Below are positions 8,172 through 16,805 of a stretch of DNA of 38,034 bases, one piece after another. Position 1 is the stretch's first letter; the number at the start of each line of letters is the position of its first letter. The notes below the pieces were generated by a model. The model did no database searches. It was given only the letters and a program-made list of their open reading frames with translations, and was not told the DNA's origin. The position numbers were made by a program, and so were the translations under genes. The stretch comes from Candidatus Solibacter sp. (GTDB lineage Bacteria > Acidobacteriota > Terriglobia > Bryobacterales > Bryobacteraceae): contig JANYAH010000322.1 in assembly GCA_025361425.1 (NCBI GenBank), forward strand, positions 1-38,034, in the 5' to 3' direction.

Positions 8172-9848
8172 ATGCTCGAAGACAACGATCTCCTGTCCAT
8201 ACAGGAGGTCCGCACCAAAGTCGAAAAAGCGTTCGCCGCCTGGCAGAAATACCGCACCTATTCGCAGGAGCAGGTTGATGCCATTGTAGAGCGCATGGCC
8301 GCGGCAGCGCGCGCCAATGCCAAACGCCTTGCCGAGTTGGCCGTCGAAGAGACCGGCTATGGCAACGCCAAAGACAAGTACATCAAAAATCTGCTGACCT
8401 CCGACTGGCTGCCGCGGCGCATGCGCGGCGTGAAGACGGTCGGCATCCTCCGCGAACTCCCCGACGAAAAGATTGTCGAGATCGGCGTGCCGCTGGGCGT
8501 AGTGGCGGCCATTCTGCCCACCACCAACCCCACGTCCACTGCCATCTCCAAGACGCTGGTCTGCCTCAAGGCAGGTAACGCCATCGTCATTAGCCCGCAT
8601 CCTCGCGCCTTCAAGTGTACTTGTGCGACGGCCGCCATCCTCTATCAGGCGGCGCTTGAAGCCGGCGCCCCCGAAGACATCATTCAATGCGTGGACCGCG
8701 CCACCATGGAAGGCATCAACGCCCTCATGCGGCATGAGCGCGTCTCTGTGATTCTCGCCACCGGCGGACACGCCATGGTGAAGGCTGCCTACTCCAGCGG
8801 CAAACCGGCGTTCGGCGTGGGACCGGGCAACGTGCCCGTCCTGGTGGACACCTCGGCCGACCTGGAAGACGCCGTGGCCAAGATTGTCGCTGGAAAATCC
8901 TTCGATTACGGCACCGTCTGCTCCAGCGAACAAGCCCTCGTAGCCGAGTACTCGCTGCGCGACCGCATCCTGGCGCTGCTCAAACAGCACAAGGCCTACC
9001 TCTGCAACGACCAGCAGTCGGACGCGCTCGGCAAGCTGCTAATCACGCCCAATTGGACCGTGAATCCGCAGTGCGTCGGACAGGCGCCTACCAGGATTGC
9101 CCAGATGGCGGGCTTCGAAGTGCCGTCCGATACCTCCATCATCTGCTGCGAAATCGCGGGCGTCGGCAAAAAGTTCCCACTTTCCGCGGAGAAGCTCTCG
9201 CCGGTGCTTTCGCTGATCTTCGTGGCCGATTACAGCGCGGCTCTCGACACCTGTTTCGGCTTGCTCAAGTTCGGCGGCGCCGGACACACCGCCGTCATCT
9301 ACGCCAAGAACGATACGCGCATTCGCGAATACGGCCTGCGCATGCCGGCCATGCGGGTACTGGTTAACACGCCGGCTCCGCAAGGCTCCACGGGCATCAC
9401 CACCAACGTCTTCCCTTCGATGACGCTGGGCTGCGGCGCCATGGCCGGAAACAGCACCTCCGACAACGTCGGCCCGCTGCATCTGATCAACATCAAGCGG
9501 TTGGCCTATACCGTGCGCACACCCGAAGAGGCGTTTGAAATGCCCCTGGATTACGACAAGGCGCAGGATGGCCCCATGCCCGCCACCGGCGGTGGCGCAA
9601 TCGACCGCGCGGCCGTAGTCTCCGCGGTGGAACGCTACCTCGCCTCGCGCGGCATCGCCGTATCGGCGCCGGCGGTCGCGGCGGCCCCATCCTGCGGATG
9701 TTCCACGGCGGCCCCGCCGCCATCCGCGGTCCAGCAGTCCGTGGCGGCCAGCGCCGCGGCCGAAGTGGTGGACCGCTTTCTGGCCCGCCGGGGCACCGCA
9801 ACGCCCGGTTCGCAGGGCGGCCCGCGGAAATCCGGCGGCTATACATGA
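8172..9848 (+). CDS. BMC-associated CoA-acylating aldehyde dehydrogenase (EutE/PduP-like) with two encapsulation-type tail helices
   Basis: This 558-aa protein would oxidise an aldehyde to acyl-CoA with NAD inside the compartment. The core (1-460) is ALDH superfamily, EutE/PduP branch: VPLGVVAAILPTTNPTSTA for cofactor binding and the catalytic Cys250 in DYGTVCSSEQ. The KFGGAGHTAVIYA and GSTGITTNVFPSMTLGCG segments are typical of this branch. Unlike PduP, whose encapsulation peptide is N-terminal, the tail (460-558) holds two similar amphipathic helices, about 480-494 (AAVVSAVERYLASRG) and 528-541 (AAAEVVDRFLARRG), separated by an Ala/Pro linker with a Cys-Gly-Cys. Both fit the encapsulation-peptide pattern. 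The TGA stop is followed in frame by the small BMC-type domain at 9849. Which aldehyde is used (acetaldehyde, propionaldehyde or lactaldehyde) is not visible. Confidence 0.92.
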   Translation: MLEDNDLLSIQEVRTKVEKAFAAWQKYRTYSQEQVDAIVERMAAAARANAKRLAELAVEETGYGNAKDKYIKNLLTSDWLPRRMRGVKTVGILRELPDEKIVEIGVPLGVVAAILPTTNPTSTAISKTLVCLKAGNAIVISPHPRAFKCTCATAAILYQAALEAGAPEDIIQCVDRATMEGINALMRHERVSVILATGGHAMVKAAYSSGKPAFGVGPGNVPVLVDTSADLEDAVAKIVAGKSFDYGTVCSSEQALVAEYSLRDRILALLKQHKAYLCNDQQSDALGKLLITPNWTVNPQCVGQAPTRIAQMAGFEVPSDTSIICCEIAGVGKKFPLSAEKLSPVLSLIFVADYSAALDTCFGLLKFGGAGHTAVIYAKNDTRIREYGLRMPAMRVLVNTPAPQGSTGITTNVFPSMTLGCGAMAGNSTSDNVGPLHLINIKRLAYTVRTPEEAFEMPLDYDKAQDGPMPATGGGAIDRAAVVSAVERYLASRGIAVSAPAVAAAPSCGCSTAAPPPSAVQQSVAASAAAEVVDRFLARRGTATPGSQGGPRKSGGYT

Positions 9849-10040
9849 CTGGCGAATCCCGGCGCAAAAACGCCTCCACTTCCGGCCGCTCCGCTTCCCA
9901 AAGCGGCGGAGTTCGTCTGCGAGGCGGATGTGCGCCAGGCCATTAAAGAGAACCGCAAGATATACATCGGGCCGAAGACGATCATCACGCCTTCCGCCCG
10001 CGACTTGGCCAATTCCTCTGATATTCTGGTGTTGGCCTAA
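9849..10040 (+). CDS. small EutQ/EutT N-terminal-like domain, in frame after the aldehyde dehydrogenase stop
   Basis: An open frame of 63 codons starts at the codon right after the dehydrogenase TGA and ends at TAA 10038-10040. It opens with an Ala/Pro linker and continues with CEADVRQAIKENRKIYIGP, then KTIITPSARDLAN. The 'hydrophobic-Thr-Pro-x-Ala-Arg-Asp/Glu' segment after a 'V/I-R-x-A' helix is what I know from the N-termini of EutQ and EutT, and it recurs in other BMC-locus proteins. There is no ATG, GTG or TTG before the domain; CTG (9849) is the only near-start and it has a poor ribosome site. It is therefore either reached by TGA readthrough (TGA-C context), started at CTG, or the remnant of a longer fused gene. 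It could also be inactive debris, though the frame is clean. Confidence 0.5.
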   Translation: MANPGAKTPPLPAAPLPKAAEFVCEADVRQAIKENRKIYIGPKTIITPSARDLANSSDILVLA

Positions 10041-10055
10041 AGCTGAGGAAGCGAC

Positions 10056-10547
10056 GTGGACCTGAATCTCGATACACTTAAGCGCGAAATCCTGGACTAT
10101 CTCGAATCGCGCGACCTGGCCGTTTTCCGCAGCACTCCGGGAACTCTCGAAGACCCCCAGATGGTGCTCTGGGACACCGAACATTATCCCGACTACCGGA
10201 TGTTCCTGGATACCGCCATCAAGACCGGCGTCAAGATGATCCTCTTCGCCACCCGCGAATTCGAGGCCGGCGATATCGACGACCTGCTGGGGCAGGTCGA
10301 GGATCTCAGCATCGACCGCGACCAGCAGCGCGACTACCAAACCCGCCTGCGCAAGCTGCGCATCTACGAAGGCGTCACCTGCTCGCTCGAACTGGCGTTT
10401 AACCACGATTCCATCCTCTACATGTATGAACTCCAGCCCGACTGGTACGAGGAATTCCTGGTCGCGGAAGACGATATCGCAAGTGCCATGGCCGAAGACG
10501 ATCCGGACGAAGGCGAGTCGCTTGGCGGGTATTACTCCAAGAATTAG
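10056..10547 (+). CDS. conserved hypothetical acidic protein (163 aa)
   Basis: The GTG start has GAGGAAG about five bases upstream, 15 bases after the preceding frame ends. The protein is soluble, acidic (especially the tail AEDDIASAMAEDDPDEGES) and has no signal peptide or membrane segment. It seems alpha/beta: a helix (LKREILDYLESRDLAVF), then VLWDTEHYPDYRMFLDTA, VKMILFATREFEAGDIDDL, and a strand region (SLELAFNHDSILYMYELQP). I do not recognise a named family. Its 3' end overlaps the recJ start, so it may be translationally coupled to recJ. Its position between BMC genes and recJ could be accidental. Confidence 0.8.
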   Translation: MDLNLDTLKREILDYLESRDLAVFRSTPGTLEDPQMVLWDTEHYPDYRMFLDTAIKTGVKMILFATREFEAGDIDDLLGQVEDLSIDRDQQRDYQTRLRKLRIYEGVTCSLELAFNHDSILYMYELQPDWYEEFLVAEDDIASAMAEDDPDEGESLGGYYSKN

Positions 10548-12267
10548 CCCGCTGGCGCGCTGGGTGCTACCCACGCCAGACGCCAACGCTGTCTTCGCTC
10601 TGTCCGCCGCCCTCGAAGTCGGGCCGCCGGCCGCTAAGGTGCTGGTGCACCGCGGATTCTCCGACCCCGCGGCCGCCAACCGCTTCCTGCACCCTGCCTT
10701 CGAAGAACTGCACGATCCGCTCTCCATGCGCGACATGCCAATCGCCGTCGAGCGCATCGCGCGCGCCATCCGCGACGGCGAGCGCATCCTCATCTACGGC
10801 GATTACGACGTGGATGGCACCACCAGCGTGGTGCTGCTGACCAAGGCCTTCGAACTCGCCGGAGGCATCGCCACCTATCACGTGCCGCACCGCCTGAAGG
10901 ACGGCTACGGCATGCGCTCCGAAGTGGTGGAAGCCGCCGCCGAACAGGGGGTGAAGTTGATTGTCAGCGTGGATACCGGCATCCGCGCCGCCGAAGTGGT
11001 GCGCCGCGCCAACCAACTCGGCATCGACGTCATTGTCACCGACCATCACCTGCCCGAGGCCGGCCTCCCGCCCGCGCTCGCCGTGCTCAATCCCAATCGC
11101 CCGGATTGCCCGTACGTAGAAAAGAACCTGTGCGGCGCCGGTGTGGCCTTCAAGTTGATCCAGGCGCTTTTGCCGCACATGGGCTGGCCCGCCGGGAAGG
11201 TCCGGCGCGTCTCGGAATCGTTCCTCAAACTGGCGGCGATTGCCACCGTGGCCGACGTGGTTCCGCTCACCGGCGAGAACCGCATCCTGGTGGCTCACGG
11301 CCTGCGCGGACTGGCTACGGTACGCAACGCCGGGTTGCGTGCCCTGCTCGATGTGGCCGGATTCACCGTGGGCGCCGCACCGCCCAACGCCCGCCAGGTG
11401 GCCTTCCAACTCGCGCCGCGGCTCAACGCCGCCGGCCGCATGGATACCGCCAAGATAGTGGTGGAACTCTTCCTCACCGGCGACGCCGCGCGGGCCCGCG
11501 ACCTTGCCCAACAGCTTCAAGAGCAGAACACCGAACGCCGGCAGGTGGAAGCGGAGATCCGCGACACCTGCGAACAGATCGCCGTCGGCGATGCCGAATG
11601 CGCGCTGGTCTATTACGCCGAAAACTGGCATCGCGGCGTGCTCGGCATCGTAGCCAGCCGCCTGGTGGAGCGCCTGCACCGCCCCGTCTTCGTGCTGGGG
11701 CGGAATCCGGACGACGGCCTGGCGCAGGGCTCGGGCCGCGGCATCCCTACGTTCCACCTACTGGAAGCGCTGGAATCCATGTCCGAACTCTTCGTGCGAT
11801 TCGGCGGCCACGCGCACGCCGCCGGCCTCACCATGGAAGTCTCCAAGGTCGAGGAGTTCCGCCGCCGCTTCGATGCGTTCACCGCCACGCGTCTCTGCGC
11901 TGAAGATTTTCTGCGCCGCCTGGAGATTGACGCCGTGCTGGAACTGGGCGAGATCACCGGGCAGGCCATCGACGAACTTTTCATGCTGGCCCCGTTCGGT
12001 CACGGCAACCCGCCGCCGCTCTGCGCCGCGCTCGGCGTGGAAGTGGCCGCGCAACCCACCATCATGAAGGAGAAGCACCTCAGAATTACGGTGCGCCAGA
12101 ATGGGCGCAGCCTGGTGCTCAAGGCGTGGAACCTGGCCCATCGCGCCCTAGAGCTCGCGCCCGGCGTCCGCGTGGATGTGGCCTTCAATCTGGAGGAGGA
12201 CGCGTACGCAGCCGCCCGAGGCCAGCCGCCCTGGGCCGCTATCCTGCGCGATTTCCGCCCCGCCTGA
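10522..12267 (+). CDS. recJ: single-stranded-DNA-specific 5'-3' exonuclease RecJ
   Basis: RecJ trims 5' ssDNA ends in recombination and mismatch/base-excision repair, using Mn/Mg. The chosen TTG (10522) gives 581 aa, normal for the family (about 570-580), and lies inside the end of the upstream gene with GGCGAG before it; GTG 10564 is an alternative. The DHH phosphoesterase motifs are present: Asp94-Tyr-Asp96-Val-Asp (GDYDVDGTTS), Asp174-His175-His176 (VTDHHLPE), and the DHHA1 motif near 428-433 (GGHAHAAGL). The C-terminal OB domain (about 450-575) follows. It is a housekeeping gene at the end of the plus-strand unit. Confidence 0.95.
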   Translation: MAGITPRISPLARWVLPTPDANAVFALSAALEVGPPAAKVLVHRGFSDPAAANRFLHPAFEELHDPLSMRDMPIAVERIARAIRDGERILIYGDYDVDGTTSVVLLTKAFELAGGIATYHVPHRLKDGYGMRSEVVEAAAEQGVKLIVSVDTGIRAAEVVRRANQLGIDVIVTDHHLPEAGLPPALAVLNPNRPDCPYVEKNLCGAGVAFKLIQALLPHMGWPAGKVRRVSESFLKLAAIATVADVVPLTGENRILVAHGLRGLATVRNAGLRALLDVAGFTVGAAPPNARQVAFQLAPRLNAAGRMDTAKIVVELFLTGDAARARDLAQQLQEQNTERRQVEAEIRDTCEQIAVGDAECALVYYAENWHRGVLGIVASRLVERLHRPVFVLGRNPDDGLAQGSGRGIPTFHLLEALESMSELFVRFGGHAHAAGLTMEVSKVEEFRRRFDAFTATRLCAEDFLRRLEIDAVLELGEITGQAIDELFMLAPFGHGNPPPLCAALGVEVAAQPTIMKEKHLRITVRQNGRSLVLKAWNLAHRALELAPGVRVDVAFNLEEDAYAAARGQPPWAAILRDFRPA

Positions 12268-12363
12268 ACAGCGGCCCGGCGGCATCCACTCGGAGGCGGC
12301 CACTAAATCGGCTGAAACAAATCCGCCTTCACCTCCGTATCTTTTATCGTCCGGAGGTGAGAC

Positions 12364-12831
12364 ATGTTTTGCGATCGTTGCGGCGCCAACTTGCAGGGTC
12401 CCGTGAGCTTCTGTCCTCACTGCGGGAGGCAGTTCACCGGCGCGCCCCCGCTGCCGGTGGGCAACCGCGTCAACGGCCATCTGCGCAACGTCGCCATCCT
12501 ATGGCTGGTGTATTCCGCTTTGCGGGTGCTACCGGGTCTATTTCTGAATTCGTTCTCGAACTGGGATTTTCCATTCGCCGGCGACGTGCCTTACTTCGTC
12601 CGCGGAATTGTGCGGACCGTCGGCGGCATTTTCATCGCGACCGGCGTAATCGGCGTGATCGCCGGTTGGGGGCTGTACGAACGCCGCTCCTGGGCGCGCA
12701 TCCTGGCCATCGTGCTGGCGTTCCTGAACCTGCTGCATCCGCCGCTGGGCACAGCGATCGGCATCTACACGCTGTGGGTACTGCTGCCCGCCGCCTCGGA
12801 AGCGGAGTACCAACGCATAGCCCGCACGTAG
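12364..12831 (+). CDS. zinc-ribbon integral membrane protein (155 aa)
   Basis: A clear GGAGGTGA ribosome site precedes the ATG. Residues 1-25 form a zinc ribbon with two CxxC knuckles (MFCDRCGANL and FCPHCGRQF). The rest is hydrophobic with about three to four membrane helices: near 42-58 (VAILWLVYSALRVLPGLFL), 75-100 (GGIFIATGVIGVIAGWGLY), 108-125 (ARILAIVLAFLNLL) and 130-145 (AIGIYTLWVLLP). This 'zinc ribbon plus DUF4064-like or other small membrane domain' layout is common in Acidobacteriota, with unknown function. It is a monocistronic gene flanked by repeat sequence. Confidence 0.85.
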   Translation: MFCDRCGANLQGPVSFCPHCGRQFTGAPPLPVGNRVNGHLRNVAILWLVYSALRVLPGLFLNSFSNWDFPFAGDVPYFVRGIVRTVGGIFIATGVIGVIAGWGLYERRSWARILAIVLAFLNLLHPPLGTAIGIYTLWVLLPAASEAEYQRIART

Positions 12832-12944
12832 GACAGGGTCGAAGAACCACCCCGCCCATCGGAGAATCCCCGGGGCTCGGCCAGTTCTTCATGGGATTTC
12901 GCGGGCCGAAGGCCCATCACAACAGGCTAGGAGGCCTGTCTTAC
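12828..12944. repeat. inverted-repeat-bounded intergenic element
   Basis: The spacer between two convergent genes is bounded by GTAGGACAGG (12828-12837) and CCTGTCTTAC (12935-12944), which pair at 9 of 10 positions. The left arm overlaps the end of the zinc-ribbon gene and the right arm overlaps the rmuC stop codon. The same left ten bases start the element at 2809. It may act as a bidirectional terminator or be a small non-autonomous mobile repeat. Confidence 0.5.
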
Positions 12945-14182
12945 TCGCCCTGTAGCACACGCACGCTTTTCTCCACGGGCTCGAGCGGTGCGATCTCCAC
13001 GCCCATGGGCGCGGTCTTCAAGTCCGCAAAGCGGCGCGCGCTCACCATCACGCGGCTTTCCAGCGACCCCACCGCGCTGTTGTAAGCTTCCACCGCGCGC
13101 CCCAGGTTGACGCCCACCTTGTTGAAGTGGTCGCCCATATCGGAGAGGCGCTTGAAGAGTTCCTTGCCGAGCGCGCTGATCTCCACGGCGTTCTCCGCCA
13201 GTTTCTCCTGGCGCCAGCCGTAGGCCACGGCGCGCAGCAGCGCGATCAGAGTGGTGGGGGTGGCCAAAATGATGTTCTGCTCCACGCCGAACTCGATCAG
13301 GCTGGGGTCGCTCTCCAACGCCGCGCTGAAGAAACACTCGCCGGGCAGGAAGAGCACGGCGAATTCGGGCGCCTGATCGAACTGGTCCCAATACGCTTTG
13401 CGCGCCAGTTGCGTCATGTGTACGCGCACCTGCCGCGCGTGGTCGGCCAGGCGCGCCTTGCGCGTGACCTCGTCGGGCGCCTCGATAGCTTGCAGGTAGC
13501 CCTCCAGCGGCGTCTTGGCATCCACCACAATGGTCTTGCCGGCGGGCAACTTCACCAGCAGGTCTGGCCGCAGCCGGCCATCCTCGCCAAACAGCGTGGT
13601 CTGTGAACTGAAGTCGCAATACTCCAGCATGCCGGCCATTTCCACCACGCGGCGCAACTGAATTTCGCCCCAGCGGCCGCGCGCGCTCGGCGTGCGCAGC
13701 GCGGTTACCAGCTTGCCCGTTTCGCCGCGCAATTGCGATTGGGTCTCGATCAGGCTGCGCACCTGCTCGTTGAGCCCGGCATAGGCGCCGGCCCGCGCCT
13801 TCTCCAGTTCCTGGATTTTGTGGTCCACCTTGTCGAGCGATTCGCGCACCGGGGTCACCATGTCGGCAATGGCCTGCTGGCGCAGTTCCAGATCGCCACG
13901 GGCGGTCTCCTGGGTCTTGGCGAGGGTGGCGCCGGCCAGTTCCAGGAAGGACTGAGAGTTGCGCGCCAGGGCGTCGGCGGAGAGGGCCTTGAAGGCATCG
14001 GAGAGCTTCTGCCTCGTGTCTTCGAGAAGGGCCATTTTCTCGTCCGCGCTCTTGCGCTCGGTTTCCAGGCGCGCCGTTAGATCGGCCGCGCGCGCGGCGC
14101 TCCGGCCCTGCCAGATCAGCCACGCCAGGGCGAAGCCGGCGATAAAACACAGGACCGGCAAAACGTTTTGCATTGGCTCCAT
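12941..14182 (-). CDS. rmuC: RmuC family DNA recombination protein
   Basis: This 413-aa protein belongs to the RmuC family, thought to limit inversions at short repeats and predicted to have a restriction-endonuclease-like fold. It has an N-terminal membrane helix (residues 6-24, [18 protein letters not shown]), a coiled coil (about 30-165, Glu/Lys/Arg/Ala-rich) and a C-terminal catalytic-like domain. That domain contains [36 protein letters not shown] (the Asp...Asp-x-Lys pattern) and [20 protein letters not shown], all hallmarks of the family. The ATG lies 61 bases downstream of the PMT-like gene. It is the last gene of the long minus-strand series. Confidence 0.94.
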   Translation of the reverse strand: MEPMQNVLPVLCFIAGFALAWLIWQGRSAARAADLTARLETERKSADEKMALLEDTRQKLSDAFKALSADALARNSQSFLELAGATLAKTQETARGDLELRQQAIADMVTPVRESLDKVDHKIQELEKARAGAYAGLNEQVRSLIETQSQLRGETGKLVTALRTPSARGRWGEIQLRRVVEMAGMLEYCDFSSQTTLFGEDGRLRPDLLVKLPAGKTIVVDAKTPLEGYLQAIEAPDEVTRKARLADHARQVRVHMTQLARKAYWDQFDQAPEFAVLFLPGECFFSAALESDPSLIEFGVEQNIILATPTTLIALLRAVAYGWRQEKLAENAVEISALGKELFKRLSDMGDHFNKVGVNLGRAVEAYNSAVGSLESRVMVSARRFADLKTAPMGVEIAPLEPVEKSVRVLQGE

Positions 14183-14243
14183 TATCGCGCGGTGGGGGGC
14201 TGGATAGGCAGTGCGCGGGATCGCGTGGCATTTGAGGGATGCT

Positions 14244-16409
14244 CTACTTCACGCGCAACAAATAGAAGCGGCCGGCCTCGCCGGCGCGTTCCATGCCCCA
14301 CTCGGCTTCGTGGCCCACCAGGACATTGCCGATGGGCGCATTGCCGCCCTGGCCGGTGGGAACGAGTAAGTAACGGAAGCCGGCGCGTTTGAGGGCGCGC
14401 GCCGCGTCCAGGCGGATATCCCGCGGGGAACGCGGAATGGCTTGTGGCGTGTTGGAAAGCAGATGCCACTGGCCCTTCACGTCGAGGCCATAAATCTCCA
14501 GCGGCACGCGGAAGGCCGGGGTGTGGGTCACCAGGACGGCCGCGGTGAGGCGCTGCGGATTGCCCAGTTCAACATCCAGGTACATGCCCTCGCGCACGGT
14601 TTCCCAAGTGCGCCAGCGAGTGGCCAGATTGCCGTCGAAAGCCAGCGGGCCCTCCCAGCGATTGGGCCATCCTTTGAGCGTCCACTGCGGGCTGTTGAAG
14701 ACGCGGTCCTCGCCCGAGAAGAGTTGCACCTCGCTGATATCCCACTCGCCCGGGTAGGCGGCCGGCATGCGGAAGCGGAGGGTGCGCACGGCGCGTTCCG
14801 GCCAAGCGGCCTTCCAGTCGAAAGTGGGACTGGTGGAGTACAACGATGCCAGGCGCAGGGTGTCCGTCAACTGATCGGCCTCGGCGGATTGCCAGCTTAC
14901 GGCGACTTCGCGGTCGAGATAGGCGTTGGCCACGGTGAGGAGCGCCAGGGTGCGGGCGTCCGCGGGCGTCACGCGCTGGACCATGCGGGCGACATTATAT
15001 TCATTGAAGCGGCGCTTGCAATAGTCGGCCTCGGATTCGGCGCCGACGGCCGCGGCGAGGGGGAATTCGTGGAGGCGGAAGCTGTAGCGGGTCTCCCAGG
15101 CGTTGAGCACGTGGGGCCAGCAGAGGATGGCTTGGAGCGCGATGGCAGCCCAGGCGGCCGGACGCGGCAGCACCATGCCGAGCGCGATGGCGCCGAGCGC
15201 CACGGCGGGCATGAGGAAGCGCGCGCCGGTGTTGGTGAGCCAGGGCAACGCGAGCAGGAGCGCCGCCGCCCACAGGAGGCGGCCCCCGAACCGGCCCCCG
15301 CTGCGGCGCAGGGCGAGGAGTCCGATGGGCAGCGCCAGCAGAACCGGTCCGAAGGTGCCGGTGAGACGGTCGCCGAACGCCAATTCCCAGGGCACTTGCG
15401 CGGGGTGTACGTCACCGAGAGAGCGCATGCCGGCGGCCAGTTCCCGTTCGGTGGCGATGTGGAAGTTCGGGTTGGGAAACACGCTGTTCATCAGCGGCGC
15501 GACGGGGTTTCCGGTGAGCACCGCGGCGCGTACGATCCACGGAGCCATCATCAACGCGGCGCCGGCCGCCACGACGAGGACGGGTTTCCAACGCCGCTGC
15601 GTGGCGACGAAGAGCACCGCTCCGGCCACCACGAAAACGCCGGGGAGCTTGATGGCGTAACAGAACCCCGCGAGCGCGCCGACAGGCAGCAGGTAGCGGG
15701 GGTCCGCGAGCAGCAGGAGATAGAAGGCCGCGAACATGAAGAAGACGCCCGCGGCATCGTTGTAAGAGGACGAGCCGGTGATGCCGGCCACGGGCGCGCA
15801 GAAATAGAAGACCGCGGCGACGAGGCAGGCCAGATCGGTGGCGCCCAGGCGGCGGCCGACGCGGAAAATCAAAGGCAGGGTGGCAAGGAAGAAGGCGAAC
15901 TCCACCAGCTTGGCGGCGGCGTGGCGGCCGAAGGCGAAGGCCACGGTATAGAGCATCTCCATGCCCTGCGGCACGACGTCGTAGAAGGTGATGTGGTCGG
16001 GAAAGCCGCCCAGGCGGAGATATTCGTTGGGCAGTCCCAGGTGATAGGCGATGCCGTCGGCAATGGTCTCCGGGGCCAGCGCGTTGACCAGATACCAGAC
16101 GCCGTAGGCGGCAAAGATGACCCATGCCGCGCGGGGAATGCGAATGGGGTCGGACGCGGCGGGCGCACCGCCGTTGGTGATGGCGCCGCGCCACGCGGCG
16201 AGGATGGCGGCGGCGCCGAGTGCGAGGAAGACGCCCCAGTGCGCCAGATGGAGAAGGAGAAGGAGGAAGACGAAGATGCTCTCGGCGGCGGCGCCGATGG
16301 CGAGGACGGTCTCCGGAGGCGCGGGGCGTCGGCGCATGAAAAGGGTGCCGAGGGCGTAGGCGGTGGCGAGGGTGAAGGCGGCTCCGAACAGGCTGGAGAG
16401 GAGGGGCAT
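14244..16409 (-). CDS. PMT/ArnT-like membrane glycosyltransferase with a C-terminal carbohydrate-binding-like domain
   Basis: This 721-aa polytopic protein has about 11-12 hydrophobic helices in residues 1-430. The first periplasmic loop carries [20 protein letters not shown], the layout of GT-C (PMT/ArnT/GT39/GT83-like) enzymes, with acidic residues that bind metal or polyprenyl-phosphate sugar. Such enzymes move a sugar from a lipid-phosphate donor to protein or lipid outside the inner membrane. The C-terminal soluble part (about 480-720) includes [15 protein letters not shown] and a beta pattern ending [15 protein letters not shown]...MYLDVELG, which strongly resembles an F5/8-type (discoidin, CBM32-like) domain. 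It starts 12 bases after the BlaI-like stop, so it is in the same operon. Donor and acceptor are unknown. Confidence 0.75.
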   Translation of the reverse strand: MPLLSSLFGAAFTLATAYALGTLFMRRRPAPPETVLAIGAAAESIFVFLLLLLHLAHWGVFLALGAAAILAAWRGAITNGGAPAASDPIRIPRAAWVIFAAYGVWYLVNALAPETIADGIAYHLGLPNEYLRLGGFPDHITFYDVVPQGMEMLYTVAFAFGRHAAAKLVEFAFFLATLPLIFRVGRRLGATDLACLVAAVFYFCAPVAGITGSSSYNDAAGVFFMFAAFYLLLLADPRYLLPVGALAGFCYAIKLPGVFVVAGAVLFVATQRRWKPVLVVAAGAALMMAPWIVRAAVLTGNPVAPLMNSVFPNPNFHIATERELAAGMRSLGDVHPAQVPWELAFGDRLTGTFGPVLLALPIGLLALRRSGGRFGGRLLWAAALLLALPWLTNTGARFLMPAVALGAIALGMVLPRPAAWAAIALQAILCWPHVLNAWETRYSFRLHEFPLAAAVGAESEADYCKRRFNEYNVARMVQRVTPADARTLALLTVANAYLDREVAVSWQSAEADQLTDTLRLASLYSTSPTFDWKAAWPERAVRTLRFRMPAAYPGEWDISEVQLFSGEDRVFNSPQWTLKGWPNRWEGPLAFDGNLATRWRTWETVREGMYLDVELGNPQRLTAAVLVTHTPAFRVPLEIYGLDVKGQWHLLSNTPQAIPRSPRDIRLDAARALKRAGFRYLLVPTGQGGNAPIGNVLVGHEAEWGMERAGEAGRFYLLRVK

Positions 16410-16421
16410 CGGTAGGGCAGC

Positions 16422-16805
16422 TTACAGCAGGACGGTGTCGATTTGGCGGTCTTCGTGAGCGTGCGGAGCGGGCGGGGCGGGCATTACGACGGGGCGGAGG
16501 AACTCCAGCAACGCAGGTTCAGAACCATCGAAGAAGCCGTCGAGCAATTCGCGGACGGCGGCGCGACGCATGGAATCGCGGGAGGCTTCCGGGGAATAGA
16601 CGAAGGCGCGGCCCACTTTGCGGCGCGTCAGCTTGCCTTTGCGCACCAGCCGGTCCAACACCGTCATGATGGTGGTGTAGGCCAGGGGGCGGGAGAGCGC
16701 AACCACCTGTTGTACCGCCCTGACGTTACCTTCCTGCAAAGACCAGAGCGCCTTTAGACACGCCAACTCCAGAGGCGGAGGAACGTCGCGCGCGGTCCTG
16801 GACAT
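16422..16805 (-). CDS. BlaI/MecI/CopY-family transcriptional regulator
   Basis: This 127-aa protein has an N-terminal winged helix: LELACLKALWSLQEGNVRAVQQVV and the recognition part LAYTTIMTVLDRLVRKGKLTRRKVGRAFVYSP. These are diagnostic of penicillinase-repressor-type regulators, dimeric repressors released by proteolysis in the BlaR1/MecR1 systems. No BlaR1-like membrane protease gene is adjacent, so the inducing signal is unclear; many Acidobacteriota have such orphan copies. Its ATG overlaps the YhaM-like stop (TGATG), indicating coupling. The tail ends in a Pro/Ala/His-rich stretch. Confidence 0.9.
   Translation of the reverse strand: MSRTARDVPPPLELACLKALWSLQEGNVRAVQQVVALSRPLAYTTIMTVLDRLVRKGKLTRRKVGRAFVYSPEASRDSMRRAAVRELLDGFFDGSEPALLEFLRPVVMPAPPAPHAHEDRQIDTVLL

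Noticed and set aside
14442-16415. Long plus-strand open frame (657 codons) opposite the PMT-like gene
   Set aside because: Shadow frame with low-complexity Gly/Glu/Arg composition; the minus strand encodes a coherent polytopic membrane protein.
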